64,000 nt of DNA, taken from NCBI RefSeq assembly GCF_003391395.1, contig NZ_CP024190.1, forward strand, positions 4,526,001 through 4,590,000, given 5' to 3'. Each line of letters begins with the position of its first letter. Positions within the stretch are counted from its first letter, which is position 1. Origin of the DNA: Mycobacterium marinum (GTDB lineage Bacteria; Actinomycetota; Actinomycetes; Mycobacteriales; Mycobacteriaceae). The notes under the pieces are model-generated. The model had not been told where the DNA came from. It ran no database searches and saw only the letters and a list, made by a program, of their open reading frames with translations. The translations under genes were made by a program, and so were the position numbers. Shown one piece after another: positions 36,673-46,800 of the stretch.

Positions 36673-38412
36673 TCAGACGCGGTCGTCGAGTTCGGTAACG
36701 GGGTCATAGCCGGGCAGGCCAAGTTCGCGACGCATCAGTTCGGCGGTGCGTTCGGCGAACATCGAGATGGTCAGAAACGGGTTCACCCCGATGGCTCGCG
36801 GGATGACCGACGCGTCACACACGTAGAGCCCGTCGTAGGTGCCGCCATCGGGGTGATACACGCGCCCGGCGTGGTCGACTACGCCGGCGTCGACGTTGTC
36901 GGCGGTGGCACACCCACCCATCGGATGGGCGGTGATCAGGTGCTTGCCGAGGAAACGCTTGTCCCATCGCGGATTCTTGATGTACGTCCCGCCAATCGCC
37001 TCGACAGCGGGTTTCATGATCGCGTCGACGTCGCGGTAGACCGCTTCGGTCGGGGCCCCCGGCCAGTCGACCTTGACGGTGCCGTTCTTGCGTAGCACCA
37101 GTTCGCCGTCGGAGTTGTCGTGCACCATGATCAAGAATCCGAGCGAGTGGTTCATCGCGCCGTCGATGTTGAAGGTGACGTCACGACGCCAGCGGTCAAG
37201 TTTGGTCGGCCGCAGGTCGCGATAGCTGGCCGCGGCCAGCCCCATCAGCCCCAAGCGGAAGCTGTCGACGAGCGCGCGGGGCAGCGACAAGTCCTCCACG
37301 GTGAACCGCTTACGCACGTCGGATTGGTCGGCGCCGAAACGCATCACCGCGGTGATGCTCGGCCCGCAAGCCAGCTCGGATCGCGGCGGCCCATCGGTGG
37401 TCGCCCAGGTTTGGGTATCGGTGCGCATGTCGGTGTTGTAGGCGATCGCGAAGTTATCGCCGTTGCCGCTGAAGTTCTTACCCAGCCGCCCAGACAGTTT
37501 CAGTCCGGCATCTCTCGAGCGCATCAGGATTCCGTTGCTGCCCAGCGTGCCGGCACAGACCACGACATGACGGGCGGTGATGACGACATCGCCGTCTTGG
37601 CCCTTGCGCGAGCCTTGACCTTTGCGCCCGGTGCGCCCAGCGATCACCCGCCAGCGGCCGTCGTCGGCGGCTTCGATGCGCTCCGCTTCGATGCCGCAAA
37701 ACATCTGGGCGCCACGGTGTGCGGCCATCGGCAGATAGTTGGTCATCAGGGTGTTCTTCGAACCGGTGTTGTCACCGGTGCCATCGCCACCGTGGTTGGG
37801 GCAGCGCCGCCGCTGTACGCCGTATCTGGTCACGCGGTCTTCGGCGCTGACCGTGATGTCCAGTATCTGCAGCTGGGCACCCGCGTTCTTGGCGATCTGG
37901 GTGAACGCTTCGACGCGACGCAGCGGCACGTTCTCCGCATAGGGCACGGCGCCGAGCATGCGGCGGGCTCGGCCGAAGTATTCGTCCAGGCCGCCAACAC
38001 CCTCACGCTGCTGTTCGACCAACGCGCGGAACTCCCGCGGCCACGACGCCAGGAACACTTCCCGATCGGGGACGATCGCCACGTTGAAGTTGATCAACGA
38101 GGTGCCGCCAAGTCCACTGGCATGGATCACGTCGATGGTCTTGAAGCGTTCGATCTCGATAAGGCCCAAGGGATTCGAGCGCGAGCGAAGTTCGCCAAGC
38201 GCGGCCTTCTCGGTTTCGGGGAAGGTTCCGGTGGGGTGCTCGGCGCCCCGTTCCAGCACCGCGATGTCGAGTTTGCCGCCCGCTGCCGCGTTGGCGGTTG
38301 CCAGCCGCGCCGCGGTGATCGCGCCTCCATAGCCGGAGCCGAGGATCACAACGTCGTACTCGCTACGCAACGCATCGGTGTTGCAAGCCAGAACTGCAGC
38401 GGTGTCGGCCAT
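36673..38412 (-). CDS. GMC-family FAD oxidoreductase (cholesterol-oxidase-like)
   Basis: 579 residues. The FAD-binding Rossmann motif is VVILGSGYGGAITAARLA near 20-37, and a second FAD contact is SGLGGTSLINFN. The C-terminal part has TAHPMGGCATADN and GVNPFLTISMFAERTAE, GMC marks placing the active-site His and Asn. It resembles ChoD-type enzymes (SKNTLMTNYLPMA, GTLGSNGILMRS), but where ChoD has a cysteine cluster this one has RRRCPNHGGDGTGDNTG. It probably oxidises a sterol or secondary alcohol; the substrate is unknown. It lies 83 bp after the broken MFS gene on the same strand, so it may end an E1-nitroreductase/MFS/GMC transcript, facing plc. Confidence 0.88.
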   Translation of the reverse strand: MADTAAVLACNTDALRSEYDVVILGSGYGGAITAARLATANAAAGGKLDIAVLERGAEHPTGTFPETEKAALGELRSRSNPLGLIEIERFKTIDVIHASGLGGTSLINFNVAIVPDREVFLASWPREFRALVEQQREGVGGLDEYFGRARRMLGAVPYAENVPLRRVEAFTQIAKNAGAQLQILDITVSAEDRVTRYGVQRRRCPNHGGDGTGDNTGSKNTLMTNYLPMAAHRGAQMFCGIEAERIEAADDGRWRVIAGRTGRKGQGSRKGQDGDVVITARHVVVCAGTLGSNGILMRSRDAGLKLSGRLGKNFSGNGDNFAIAYNTDMRTDTQTWATTDGPPRSELACGPSITAVMRFGADQSDVRKRFTVEDLSLPRALVDSFRLGLMGLAAASYRDLRPTKLDRWRRDVTFNIDGAMNHSLGFLIMVHDNSDGELVLRKNGTVKVDWPGAPTEAVYRDVDAIMKPAVEAIGGTYIKNPRWDKRFLGKHLITAHPMGGCATADNVDAGVVDHAGRVYHPDGGTYDGLYVCDASVIPRAIGVNPFLTISMFAERTAELMRRELGLPGYDPVTELDDRV

Positions 38413-38495
38413 GATAAAAACCTAGCGTCAATTTCTCCCCATCAAAACGGGTCCTCCGCTGCGGCCGCCGACCGGATCGGGAACCGGTGGTCCGC

Positions 38496-40031
38496 TCAAC
38501 CCGGTTGGTCCGCTGCTTCGTGGCCAGTATCGGTCGATCCCGAGAAGCCCAGCATGAACAACCCGGCGGCCACGCCGCACAATGCCACGCACGCGGGCAG
38601 CAGCATCGACTGCGACATCGCGACCGAGAAGGGCTCACGCAGCACCCCGGGAAGTTGCACCGCTGTGCCGTCGCTGCCGCGCAGCGCAGGCGAGCTCCCT
38701 GGCGACGGCGGCATCTCGGCGGCGATCCGCGCTGTCATGAACGCCGCCATGCCTGAGGCGCCAAGCACGGCCCCCAGCTGCCGAGCCGCTGTGTACACGC
38801 CGGCGCCCGTACCCGCCAACTGTGCCGGCAGGTCTCGCGAGCCAATGGCGGCCAGCGGCGCCCACACAAAGGGAATGGCCACGCCGAGCGCCGTGATGGG
38901 CAGCACCAGCCGCCAGATCGGCGTGCTCAAAGACATCTCGATCGATAGCCAGGTGAGCGCGACCGCCAGCATCGTGAACGCCGAACTAACCACCAGCTTC
39001 GGGTGATATCTCTCGACGATCTTGCCAACCATGGGCGACACCACCCCACTCATGACCACCATCGGGGCAATCAATGCCGCCGAGCGGATCGGCGACAACC
39101 CCACGGCCGACTGCACGAAGAACATCGCCGGCACCATCATCGCTGTCGTCGCAAACGCGACGGCCGCCACCCCGATGCTGGACAGGCTGAAGTTGCGGTC
39201 GCTGAAGATCGTCAACGGGACCAGCGGGTCACCGCGATTGACCGACTGCCAATAGACGAACACCGCGATGACCCCGACGCCGCCGATCAGCATCATCGAG
39301 GTCCACGGCGCCCACCCCGCGTGCTGACCCTCTTGCAGCGCGAACACCACGAGAAAAACACCCAGCGCCGACAGTGCGGCCCCAAGCAGATCCAGCTGCG
39401 GGCGGTGCACCGGCAATACCGGGAGCAGCAGGGCTGCCAGCACCAGCCCGGCGAGGCCGATAGGGACGTTGATGAAAAAGATCCACTGCCAGCCCAGCGC
39501 CTGGACCAACACACCACCGGCCAACGGTCCCACCAAAGTTGCGACGCCTCCGGTGGCTGTCCAGATGGCCAACGCCACACCACGGCGCTGCGGCTCGAAT
39601 ATCCGGGTGATGATCGACAACGTCTGCGGAAATAGCAGCGAGGCGCCCAGGCCCTGCACCGCACGGGCAGTGATCAGCATCCCGATGCTGCCAGACAACC
39701 CACACCACAACGATGCCGCCGTGAACACCGCGAGGCCGATGACATAGATGTTCTTGGGACCGAATCGATCACCAAGGCGCCCGGCCACCAGCAACGGCGC
39801 CGCGTAGGTCAGTAGCTAGGCACTCGTCACCCAAATCACCAGGTAGTAACTGGTGTGCTGGTCGGCCATGATGCTCGGGTTGGCGAGCATCACCACCGTG
39901 GAGTCCAGGACAATCATGAAGTAGCCGACCAACATCGCCCACAGCGCGGGCCACGGGTTCAATGATCGCGCCCGACGGGTGCCCCGAGCTGTCCGCCTGG
40001 CGCGTCCGGCGACGAGGCTGGCCCCGATCAT
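38496..40031 (-). pseudogene. MFS exporter (DHA2 type) interrupted by an in-frame TAG
   Basis: The full frame would encode 511 residues of a 14-TM exporter. The start overlaps the upstream stop as ATGA (40031). Codon 72 is TAG (39818-39816) within VIWVTSA-stop-LLTYAAPLLVAGRLGDRFGPK. Related exporters have Tyr at this place (SAYLLTYA), one base from TAG. Everything after the stop remains in frame and full length (RAVQGLGASLLFPQ, LAGTGAGVYTAARQLGAVLG), so decay is recent or the base is an error. A TTG at 39794 could restart translation, but it would lose TM1 and part of TM2. The substrate would be the product of the coupled gene, if any. Confidence 0.85.
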
Positions 40032-42217
40032 GCGTCCGCGCCGCTCCGGACCCCCTTGCGCCAATCTGCTAACGGCCGGCGGCGGCTGCGAACTGACGGG
40101 CTCGGTGCGGTGCAGAACCGCAACAAGATGGCCGGCGACTCACCCGTGGCGGCGTCGGCCAGTTCGGCGAACTCCAGCTGCAGTCGCTGTAGCTGGGCAC
40201 CGTAGCTCGAAGACAGGCCAAGCAGCTCTTGATCGTTGTGAGCGTAGAGAAACAGCGGCGTTGTCGGTCCTACCGCCAGCCCCTCCTGCTGTGCGCGGAT
40301 CCACACGGCTTGAGAGGCCGATCCGCCACGTGCGTAGTCGGCCAACGACCGGCCTTGCACGTACACCAGGGCCAGCGCCGAACTCGAAGAGAGCCGGGCG
40401 AAGCCGTCGAACCCCAAGGCCACTCCCCCATCCCACCGCGCGAGTTGGGCCGTGACCTCAGGGCGGCAAATCTGCTCGAGCATCATCAACCTGAACGCAT
40501 CCAGCTCCAGACTGCGAACGTCGATGCCGCTGTTCGCGGCCGGGTCAATTGGCCAGTGCAGCTCAGCGACCAGTTCGGCATGCAGCTCCGGAGTGAGATA
40601 CCGGATGCGGTCACTGGCTCCGATAATCCTTGCCGCCCTGTCGATGTCGTCACGACTGCGCAAGACCTGCAGCCGCGCACCCTCGCCGCGAGCCACAAGT
40701 TCCAGCATCTCCACCGTCTCATCGGAGATCGGAGTGGGCGTCCCATAGTGCCGATTCGTCTGGCGCGCCAGCATCGGTTCGTAAAGTCGCGCCAGATCCG
40801 GGTCATCGCCGCTGCCCAGTCTTACCGTCGCGGTCAACGGAGACCGTTCGCTGATCGCACCGATCTCGACCCGCCCGAGAACGCCATGGGCAGCGGCCGC
40901 AACCCGCGCGTTGTACACCGCCGCGCCGATTCCTACCGCGCTGCAGCGCAAACCGATGTCCACCAAAGACGTGTGCGCGGGCGCGAGCTCGATGACGACA
41001 CAATCCCGATCGGCTCGGATGTGCCACGGTTGGGAGTTGCCGACCGACGGTGCACGATTGGCGGCCGCGGCGACCACGTCAACGACGTCGCCCAGCTGCG
41101 CGGCTTCGGCCAGTGGGTCAGCGTCGGCATCAGACTGCGCGGTGCAAGCCTGCCCGGCCGTCTGCCGGTCGGTGACGTGCGCGGCGGGATCGTCGATACG
41201 GTTGAGCATCTCTTCGACGTCCATACGGATGCGGCCCGATGAAAGCGGCTGTTGTAAGCCAATTTTGCGAACGGCCTCAGCAACGCTGGCCGCCCCGAGT
41301 TGGACCTCGCTGGCCAGCTGCGGCCAGCCGGACAGCGTCGAACCAACTTCGATGAACGCCGCGGCCTCTCGCACCGTCACCTTCTCGGGAGAGGTAATGC
41401 GATAAAGGTGTGGAATCTTGTCCCAGTCCGACAAGCCGCTCAGGGCTGCGGCGTCGATGTCGCCGAGCAGGCCATGCAGGATCGGCCGCGTCGGTTCCAG
41501 GTCATATCGCTCGACGTCCAACAGACCGCGGTAATCAGTGGCCATGATGACCGGTATCCGCCGTGCGCGCGCGGCCTCACGGACCATGACTTTCGTGTCC
41601 AGCGAGTCGCATTCCTCGACCACGATGTGCAGCCCGTCAAGAAAAGCGTCGATGTTATCTGCGGTGATGCCGGCCGTGACGACGGACACCTTCAGGTAGG
41701 GATCCAACTCAGCTATCCGGCGCGCGGCAGCGGTCGCTTTATTCACGCCGAGGTCGAGCACCGACAAAGGGACCCGATTGAGATTGGACAGCTCCAGGTG
41801 ATCAAAGTCGGCGAGCCGCAGCTCACCGCAGAGCCCTTCGGCCGCGAGGGTGTACGCGAGGGTGTGTCCGACGCTCAACCCGACTACCCCGATACGTAGC
41901 TCGGCGAGCTGATCTTGTTCCTCCTCGGTGATCAGATGCCGGTTTCGGTCTAGCCGGACAGCGCGAAACGCGTGTGGCCCCAACACACCGACGACCGTTC
42001 GTCGCCACGGGTAGTGAACCCACCGGTGCCGTTCGGCAATGAGGTCGGCGTTACGGCCGGGGCGGATTCCACGAACAATTTCCGCCTGCCCGTCAGTGCG
42101 GTCCAAGAAATTAATCGATGGATCTGCGCGCAGGAATTCCAACCGATGAGAATCCTCGGAATCGTCCGGATTAAGAATCTGCGCCCCAGCATCGTCCCCA
42201 TCGCCGCTCGCCCACAT
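40028..42217 (-). CDS. E1/ThiF-like domain fused to nitroreductase (MoeY/Rv1355c family)
   Basis: About 729 residues from ATG 42217; TTG 42253 would add 12. An N-terminal extension (WRRTVVGVLGPHAFRAVRLDRNRHLI) precedes an E1-like adenylation domain (about 115-330) with the nucleotide-binding GVVGLSVGHTLAYTLA, ADFDHLELSNLNRV, KATAAARRIAELDPYL and EECDSLDTKVMVREAAR; no CxxC zinc pairs are seen. The C-terminal half is a flavin nitroreductase of the Acg type (RAPSVGNSQPWHI; ARQTNRHYGTP; YVQGRSLADYARGG). M. tuberculosis Rv1355c, annotated moeY, has this architecture, but a molybdopterin role is unproven. E1-plus-oxidase pairs also occur in peptide natural-product pathways. It is coupled to the MFS exporter by ATGA. 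Confidence 0.8.
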   Translation of the reverse strand: MWASGDGDDAGAQILNPDDSEDSHRLEFLRADPSINFLDRTDGQAEIVRGIRPGRNADLIAERHRWVHYPWRRTVVGVLGPHAFRAVRLDRNRHLITEEEQDQLAELRIGVVGLSVGHTLAYTLAAEGLCGELRLADFDHLELSNLNRVPLSVLDLGVNKATAAARRIAELDPYLKVSVVTAGITADNIDAFLDGLHIVVEECDSLDTKVMVREAARARRIPVIMATDYRGLLDVERYDLEPTRPILHGLLGDIDAAALSGLSDWDKIPHLYRITSPEKVTVREAAAFIEVGSTLSGWPQLASEVQLGAASVAEAVRKIGLQQPLSSGRIRMDVEEMLNRIDDPAAHVTDRQTAGQACTAQSDADADPLAEAAQLGDVVDVVAAAANRAPSVGNSQPWHIRADRDCVVIELAPAHTSLVDIGLRCSAVGIGAAVYNARVAAAAHGVLGRVEIGAISERSPLTATVRLGSGDDPDLARLYEPMLARQTNRHYGTPTPISDETVEMLELVARGEGARLQVLRSRDDIDRAARIIGASDRIRYLTPELHAELVAELHWPIDPAANSGIDVRSLELDAFRLMMLEQICRPEVTAQLARWDGGVALGFDGFARLSSSSALALVYVQGRSLADYARGGSASQAVWIRAQQEGLAVGPTTPLFLYAHNDQELLGLSSSYGAQLQRLQLEFAELADAATGESPAILLRFCTAPSPSVRSRRRPLADWRKGVRSGADA

Positions 42218-42728
42218 GCCAGCGATACTTTCACCCACCGAAGCGCTTCGCAAGGATTTCGAGGACGCAATAGCCGTCTTCGATCCCGGCCAACAGGATC
42301 CTCTTTAATTGCCACTACAGGACCGCCGAAAAACAAAATTAGGCTCGCCGAATTTGCGCGGCTCAGCGCTGCCCCCAGCCGATCGGCCAGCCGGTCCAAC
42401 CGTCCGTACCAGAATTAAAGCACTTGCCCATCAACGGTATCCGCAATATCAAGACCCAGCTCGACTTCGCCACTATCCAGCCGATTGCGCACCGTTCAAC
42501 ACAGCGGAACGACCATTGCGACCGTCAAATACTCACGCTAGCCGACGCTGGCCACACGCGGACCGCAAGAATCGTAGAGTTACCACTCGAAACCCCACAA
42601 CTGGGCTATCAGGAATTAAGACAATCGTTATGGGTCGGTAATAAAAAGACAAATGGCATTATCCACCCGGTGGGGAAATCCACTTTGCCGGTCACCGACC
42701 GCTTCCGGGCAAGCCGCGAGCCCGACTA
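42218..42728. other. AT-richer spacer upstream of the E1-nitroreductase gene
   Basis: The 511 bp between the E1-nitroreductase start and the Rv2474c stop hold no convincing gene. Composition is lower in GC than the flanks (taattaaa and taataaaaag tracts), and short frames on both strands lack ribosome-binding sites. It should contain the promoter of the minus-strand accessory trio and appears to be the right boundary of the 34.9-42.7 kb accessory block. Confidence 0.55.
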
Positions 42729-43391
42729 TCACCTCAACATCAAAGGCGGATGCCCGCGGCGCCGGTACACCGATCCGAATCGCGCATCCAGCCGCAACCA
42801 CGTCGGCATTGCCCGCACCCGAACCATCTCATCGGCATCAATCGCTTCTGCCGACTGCGGCAGGAAACCCATTGCCGTCAAGGCGAATACGCAGCGCATC
42901 GGCAGGCCGACGGCGGCATCATCCGAGCTGACCCGGATGACCTCTTGGTCCATCAGTGACACCGGTGGACCGTGAGAGCTGCTGTGTTCCTTGACAAGTC
43001 GTGCACCACTCTGCGCCAGGTCCAGCACAACGCGCGCCGGCAGGTCTTCGAGGTGGACGAATCCGGACTCCGGCGGCAGCGCGCCCCGCCACGCCGAGTC
43101 CATCGGGTAGCCCGGATCCAGGTAGCCGGAACTGTCCGTCGCAGCAAGTCCGCGGGCCAGCGCGTCGGCGCCCACCGTTAAGTCATTGGGGCGCACTTCA
43201 CCGACCACCACCCGGCTGGCCAGCACATCGAAACTGGTTGCCACCCAAGCCGTCAGCAATCCGGCGGATCGTGCCCGCAGTCGGATGATCGCGGCCGGGT
43301 CAAGCCGGATCGCATGCTCGACGAATGTGGACAGATCCGAACGATGAGCTGGGTCCGTCAACCACAGCCCGCGCTCGTCTGTCCCCATCAT
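42729..43391 (-). CDS. Conserved mycobacterial protein (Rv2474c-like)
   Basis: 220 residues from the ATG at 43391, which overlaps the Rv2475c stop (ATGATG; the second ATG at 43388 is equally possible). The sequence has mixed alpha/beta character (LWLTDPAHRSDLSTFVEHAIRLDPAAIIRLRAR; VVVGEVRPNDLTVGADALARGL; SGFVHLEDLPARVVLDLAQ), no membrane segment and no signal. I do not recognise a catalytic motif. It is the last gene of the gdh-thioesterase-Rv2474c chain, all joined by 4-bp overlaps, so its job is probably linked to them. Confidence 0.8.
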   Translation of the reverse strand: MMGTDERGLWLTDPAHRSDLSTFVEHAIRLDPAAIIRLRARSAGLLTAWVATSFDVLASRVVVGEVRPNDLTVGADALARGLAATDSSGYLDPGYPMDSAWRGALPPESGFVHLEDLPARVVLDLAQSGARLVKEHSSSHGPPVSLMDQEVIRVSSDDAAVGLPMRCVFALTAMGFLPQSAEAIDADEMVRVRAMPTWLRLDARFGSVYRRRGHPPLMLR

Positions 43392-43804
43392 TCCCGCAGC
43401 CACCGCTGCAGGTACTCCCGATGCTGTGCCGACAACCGCACCAGCCGCTGCTCTTCGATGTGCACCGCAGCGAGCTGCGATTCCGCGATGACGGCCGGCT
43501 TGGACTCCGGGGCCGCGCCGATCGAGCGGACTTCGTAGCCCAGCGTGAAGTCGACCGCCCGAAGCCGCTTCGTCCACATCGTCACCTGCAAAGGCGAATC
43601 CGCAAGCCGCAGCTGATCCTTGTAGGTGACCCGGACATCGGCGATCAGCAGGCCGATGGTGGTGATATCGGCGCCGAACGGCTCCCGGAGGAATGGGACC
43701 CGAGCCTCTTCGAGGATGGTGACCATGGTGGCGTGGTTGACGTGCTGGTACATGTCAATGTCCGACCAACGCACCGGCACCGCAGCGACGTACCCGACGG
43801 TCAT
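43388..43804 (-). CDS. Hot-dog-fold acyl-CoA thioesterase (Rv2475c-like)
   Basis: 138 residues of the 4-hydroxybenzoyl-CoA thioesterase type. The N-terminal VRWSDIDMYQHVNHATMVTILEEAR holds the catalytic Asp and the HVNH motif. The rest supplies the beta-sheet (VRVTYKDQLRLADSPLQVTMW). It probably hydrolyses an acyl-CoA in the cytosol; the substrate is unknown. The start overlaps the gdh stop and its stop overlaps the Rv2474c start, both as ATGA, so it is translated with gdh. Confidence 0.88.
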   Translation of the reverse strand: MTVGYVAAVPVRWSDIDMYQHVNHATMVTILEEARVPFLREPFGADITTIGLLIADVRVTYKDQLRLADSPLQVTMWTKRLRAVDFTLGYEVRSIGAAPESKPAVIAESQLAAVHIEEQRLVRLSAQHREYLQRWLRE

Positions 43805-46800
43805 CCCGAGATCCCTCGTCCGCTGGTGCGGGTCATTCGGCGGACCTGGCGGGCGGCCACCGACAACGTCGCGAGATCCTTTTGTCCGCTATCCCGAATC
43901 TCGTTGAGTGTCCGGCGTGCCCGGTCCACCCGGGAGGCGCTGAGCTGCTCCCACTCCAGGATCTTCTGCTCACTGCTCTCATCGGGCTCGCCCACGGCGA
44001 TCACGTCGAAGCACAACGACCGCAGCGCACCGTAGATGTCGTCGCGAATCGCCAAGCGGGCCAATGAATGCCAGCGGTCCTTTCGCGGCAGCTCGGAGAC
44101 GGCGGTGAGCAAACCGTCCGCACCCAGCCGATCCACCAGGGCAAAGTAGGTGTCGGCGACTTCGGCTGCGTCGACATCGGCGATGTCGGCGATATCGATG
44201 ATGTCGAGCAGGCTGTAGCGATACAGGCCGACCGCAACGCGGTACGCCAGGTCCTCAGGTGCGCCCTGGGCGATGTATTCCTCGGAGGTTTTGTCGACGA
44301 TGGCCTTATCGTCGCCGCGCAACCACTCCGACATCCGCGGGGTCAACGCTTTGACCTGCGCGGCGAACCGGTTGATCTCGGCGCCAACGGCGAGCGGCTG
44401 AGGGCGGTAGTTGAGCAGCCAGCGACTGGCACGGTCGATGAGCCGGCGGGTATCCAGCGTCAACCGGTCGGACAGCGCCACCGGTAGCTCCTCCGCACGG
44501 ATACGGCGCCAGATGTGACTCACGCCGAAGATGGCATCGGTGGCCATGTAGGTACGCACCGCGTCGATCGGTGAGACACCGACGTCTTCGGTGATCCGAA
44601 AGGCGTAGGTGATGCCGGCGGTGTCCACCAGGTCGTTGATCACCATGGTGGTGACGATCTCGCGACGTAGCTGGTGCGAGCGGATCTCGGGAGCGAACCT
44701 CTCGCGCAGGGGTTTCGGGAAATAGGAGGGCAACCTCGAGGCGAACACGTCCTGATCGGGCAGCTCGGTTGTCAGCATCTTCTCTTTGAGCGCCAGCTTG
44801 ACGTGCGCCATCAGGGTTGCCAACTCGGGCGAGGTGAGCCCGATGCCCGCCTCCGAACGTCGCGCGATCTCCTTTTCGGAGGGCAGCGCCTCCAATTCCC
44901 GGCTGATTCCGCGCTCGGCCACCAAGTACCTGATCTGGTCGGCGTGCACCGGCAGCAGGCTGACCGGGTTGGCGCGGCTGGTACCCATCAAGTCGTTCTG
45001 ATCAGAATTATCGGTGAGCACCAGCTGTGCCACCTCGTCGGTCATCGACTCGAGCAGTTGTTTGCGTTCGTCTGCTCTTACCTTGCCCGCGCTGACCAGC
45101 GAGTCGATCAGAATCTTGATGTTTACTTCGTGGTCGGAGCAATCCACACCGGCGGAGTTGTCCAGCGCGTCGGTGTTGATCCGCCCGCCGGACAGATCGA
45201 ATTCGACGCGACCCAATGCCGTGACCCCAAGGTTGCCGCCTTCGCCAATGACCTTGGCGCGCACCTGGTTCGCGTTGACCCGCACGGGATTGTTGGCGCG
45301 GTCACCGACATCGGCATCCGACTCCGACTCGGCCTTGATATAGGTCCCGATGCCGCCGTTGAACAACAGATCCACCGGGGCCTGCAAAATCGCCCGGATC
45401 AAGTTGGGCGGGGTCATCTCGGTGACGTCACCACCAATGCCAAGGGCATTGCGAACCTGGTCACTGACCGGGATGGACTTCTGCTCGCGGCTGTATACCC
45501 CCCCGCCTTCGCTGATCAATGACTTGTTGTAGTCATCCCAGCTGGATCGGGGCAGATCGAACATTCGCTGCCGTTCCTGCCACGAGGCAGCGGCATCCGG
45601 ATTCGGGTCGAGGAAGACGTGGCGGTGATCGAAGGCAGCGATCAGCCTGATGTGCTTGCTCAACAGCATCCCATTGCCAAAGACGTCGCCGCTCATGTCG
45701 CCGACGCCCACGACGGTGAAGTCCTCGGTCTGGGTGTCGATCCCCATCTCTCGGAAATGCCGCTTGACGGCTTCCCAGGCGCCCTTGGCGGTGATCCCCA
45801 TGGCCTTGTGGTCATAGCCCACCGACCCACCGGAGGCGAACGCGTCACCCAACCAGAATCCGTAGGAGTTGGCGACCTCGTTGGCGATGTCGGAGAACGT
45901 GGCGGTGCCCTTGTCCGCGGCCACCACCAGATAGGCGTCGTCACCGTCGCGCCGCAGCACCTCCGGCGGCGGGCTGACCACTCCGGTCGTGTGGTCGACG
46001 TTGTCCGTGACGTCAAGCAGCCCGGAGATGAACAGCTGATAGCAGGCAACACCTTCGGCGCGAGTGGCCTCGCGGTCGGCGGCCGCGTCGCCGGTGCTCA
46101 ACGGCGGCCGTTTGACGACGAATCCGCCTTTGGCTCCGACCGGCACGATGACGGCGTTCTTCACCGCCTGCGCCTTGACCAGACCGAGGATCTCGGTGCG
46201 GAAATCGTCGCGGCGGTCCGACCAACGCAGCCCGCCTCGCGCTACCGGGCCGAACCTCAAATGCACGCCTTCGACCCGGGGTGAATAAACGAAGATCTCG
46301 TACTTGGGCCGCGGCAGCGGGAGCTCGTCGATCAGCTGGGCATCCAGCTTGACTGACAAGACATCGCGGCTGCGGGCCGAACCTTCGCGTGAGACAAAGT
46401 AATTGGTCCGTAAGGTGGCCTGAACCAGCGACGCGAACGCCCGCAGAATCCGGTCGGTATCCAGACTCACCAGTGCGTCGATGTCAGCGGCAACGGCAGC
46501 GGCAGCGGCTTGCGCGTCAGAACTTACCGGTGAGCCCGCCGGCCGCGGGTCGAACAGGGCCTCGAACAATAGGACCAGTGACCGCGCGGTGGAGGGGTGC
46601 TCGTTGAGAACTGATTCGATGTAGGACTGGCTGTAGGGAAAGCCCGCTTGCCGCAGGTACCTCGAATAGGCGCGCAGCAGGACCACCTGCTGCCATGTCA
46701 GCCCCGCCCGCATGACCAACTCGTTGAACCGGTCGATCTCGATCCTGCCCTGCCAGATCGCGGTGACCGCATCGGCGAATCGCTGTGCCGCCGCGGCCCG

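Noticed and set aside
39816..39818. TAG read as pyrrolysine or programmed readthrough
   Set aside because: Mycobacteria are not known to use pyrrolysine, no structured signal is evident after the codon, and relatives have Tyr there.
40028..42217. Annotation as a molybdopterin synthase sulfurylase (MoeB/MoeY)
   Set aside because: The E1-like fold is present, but the CxxC zinc pairs are absent and a nitroreductase domain is fused, so a molybdopterin role cannot be claimed from sequence.
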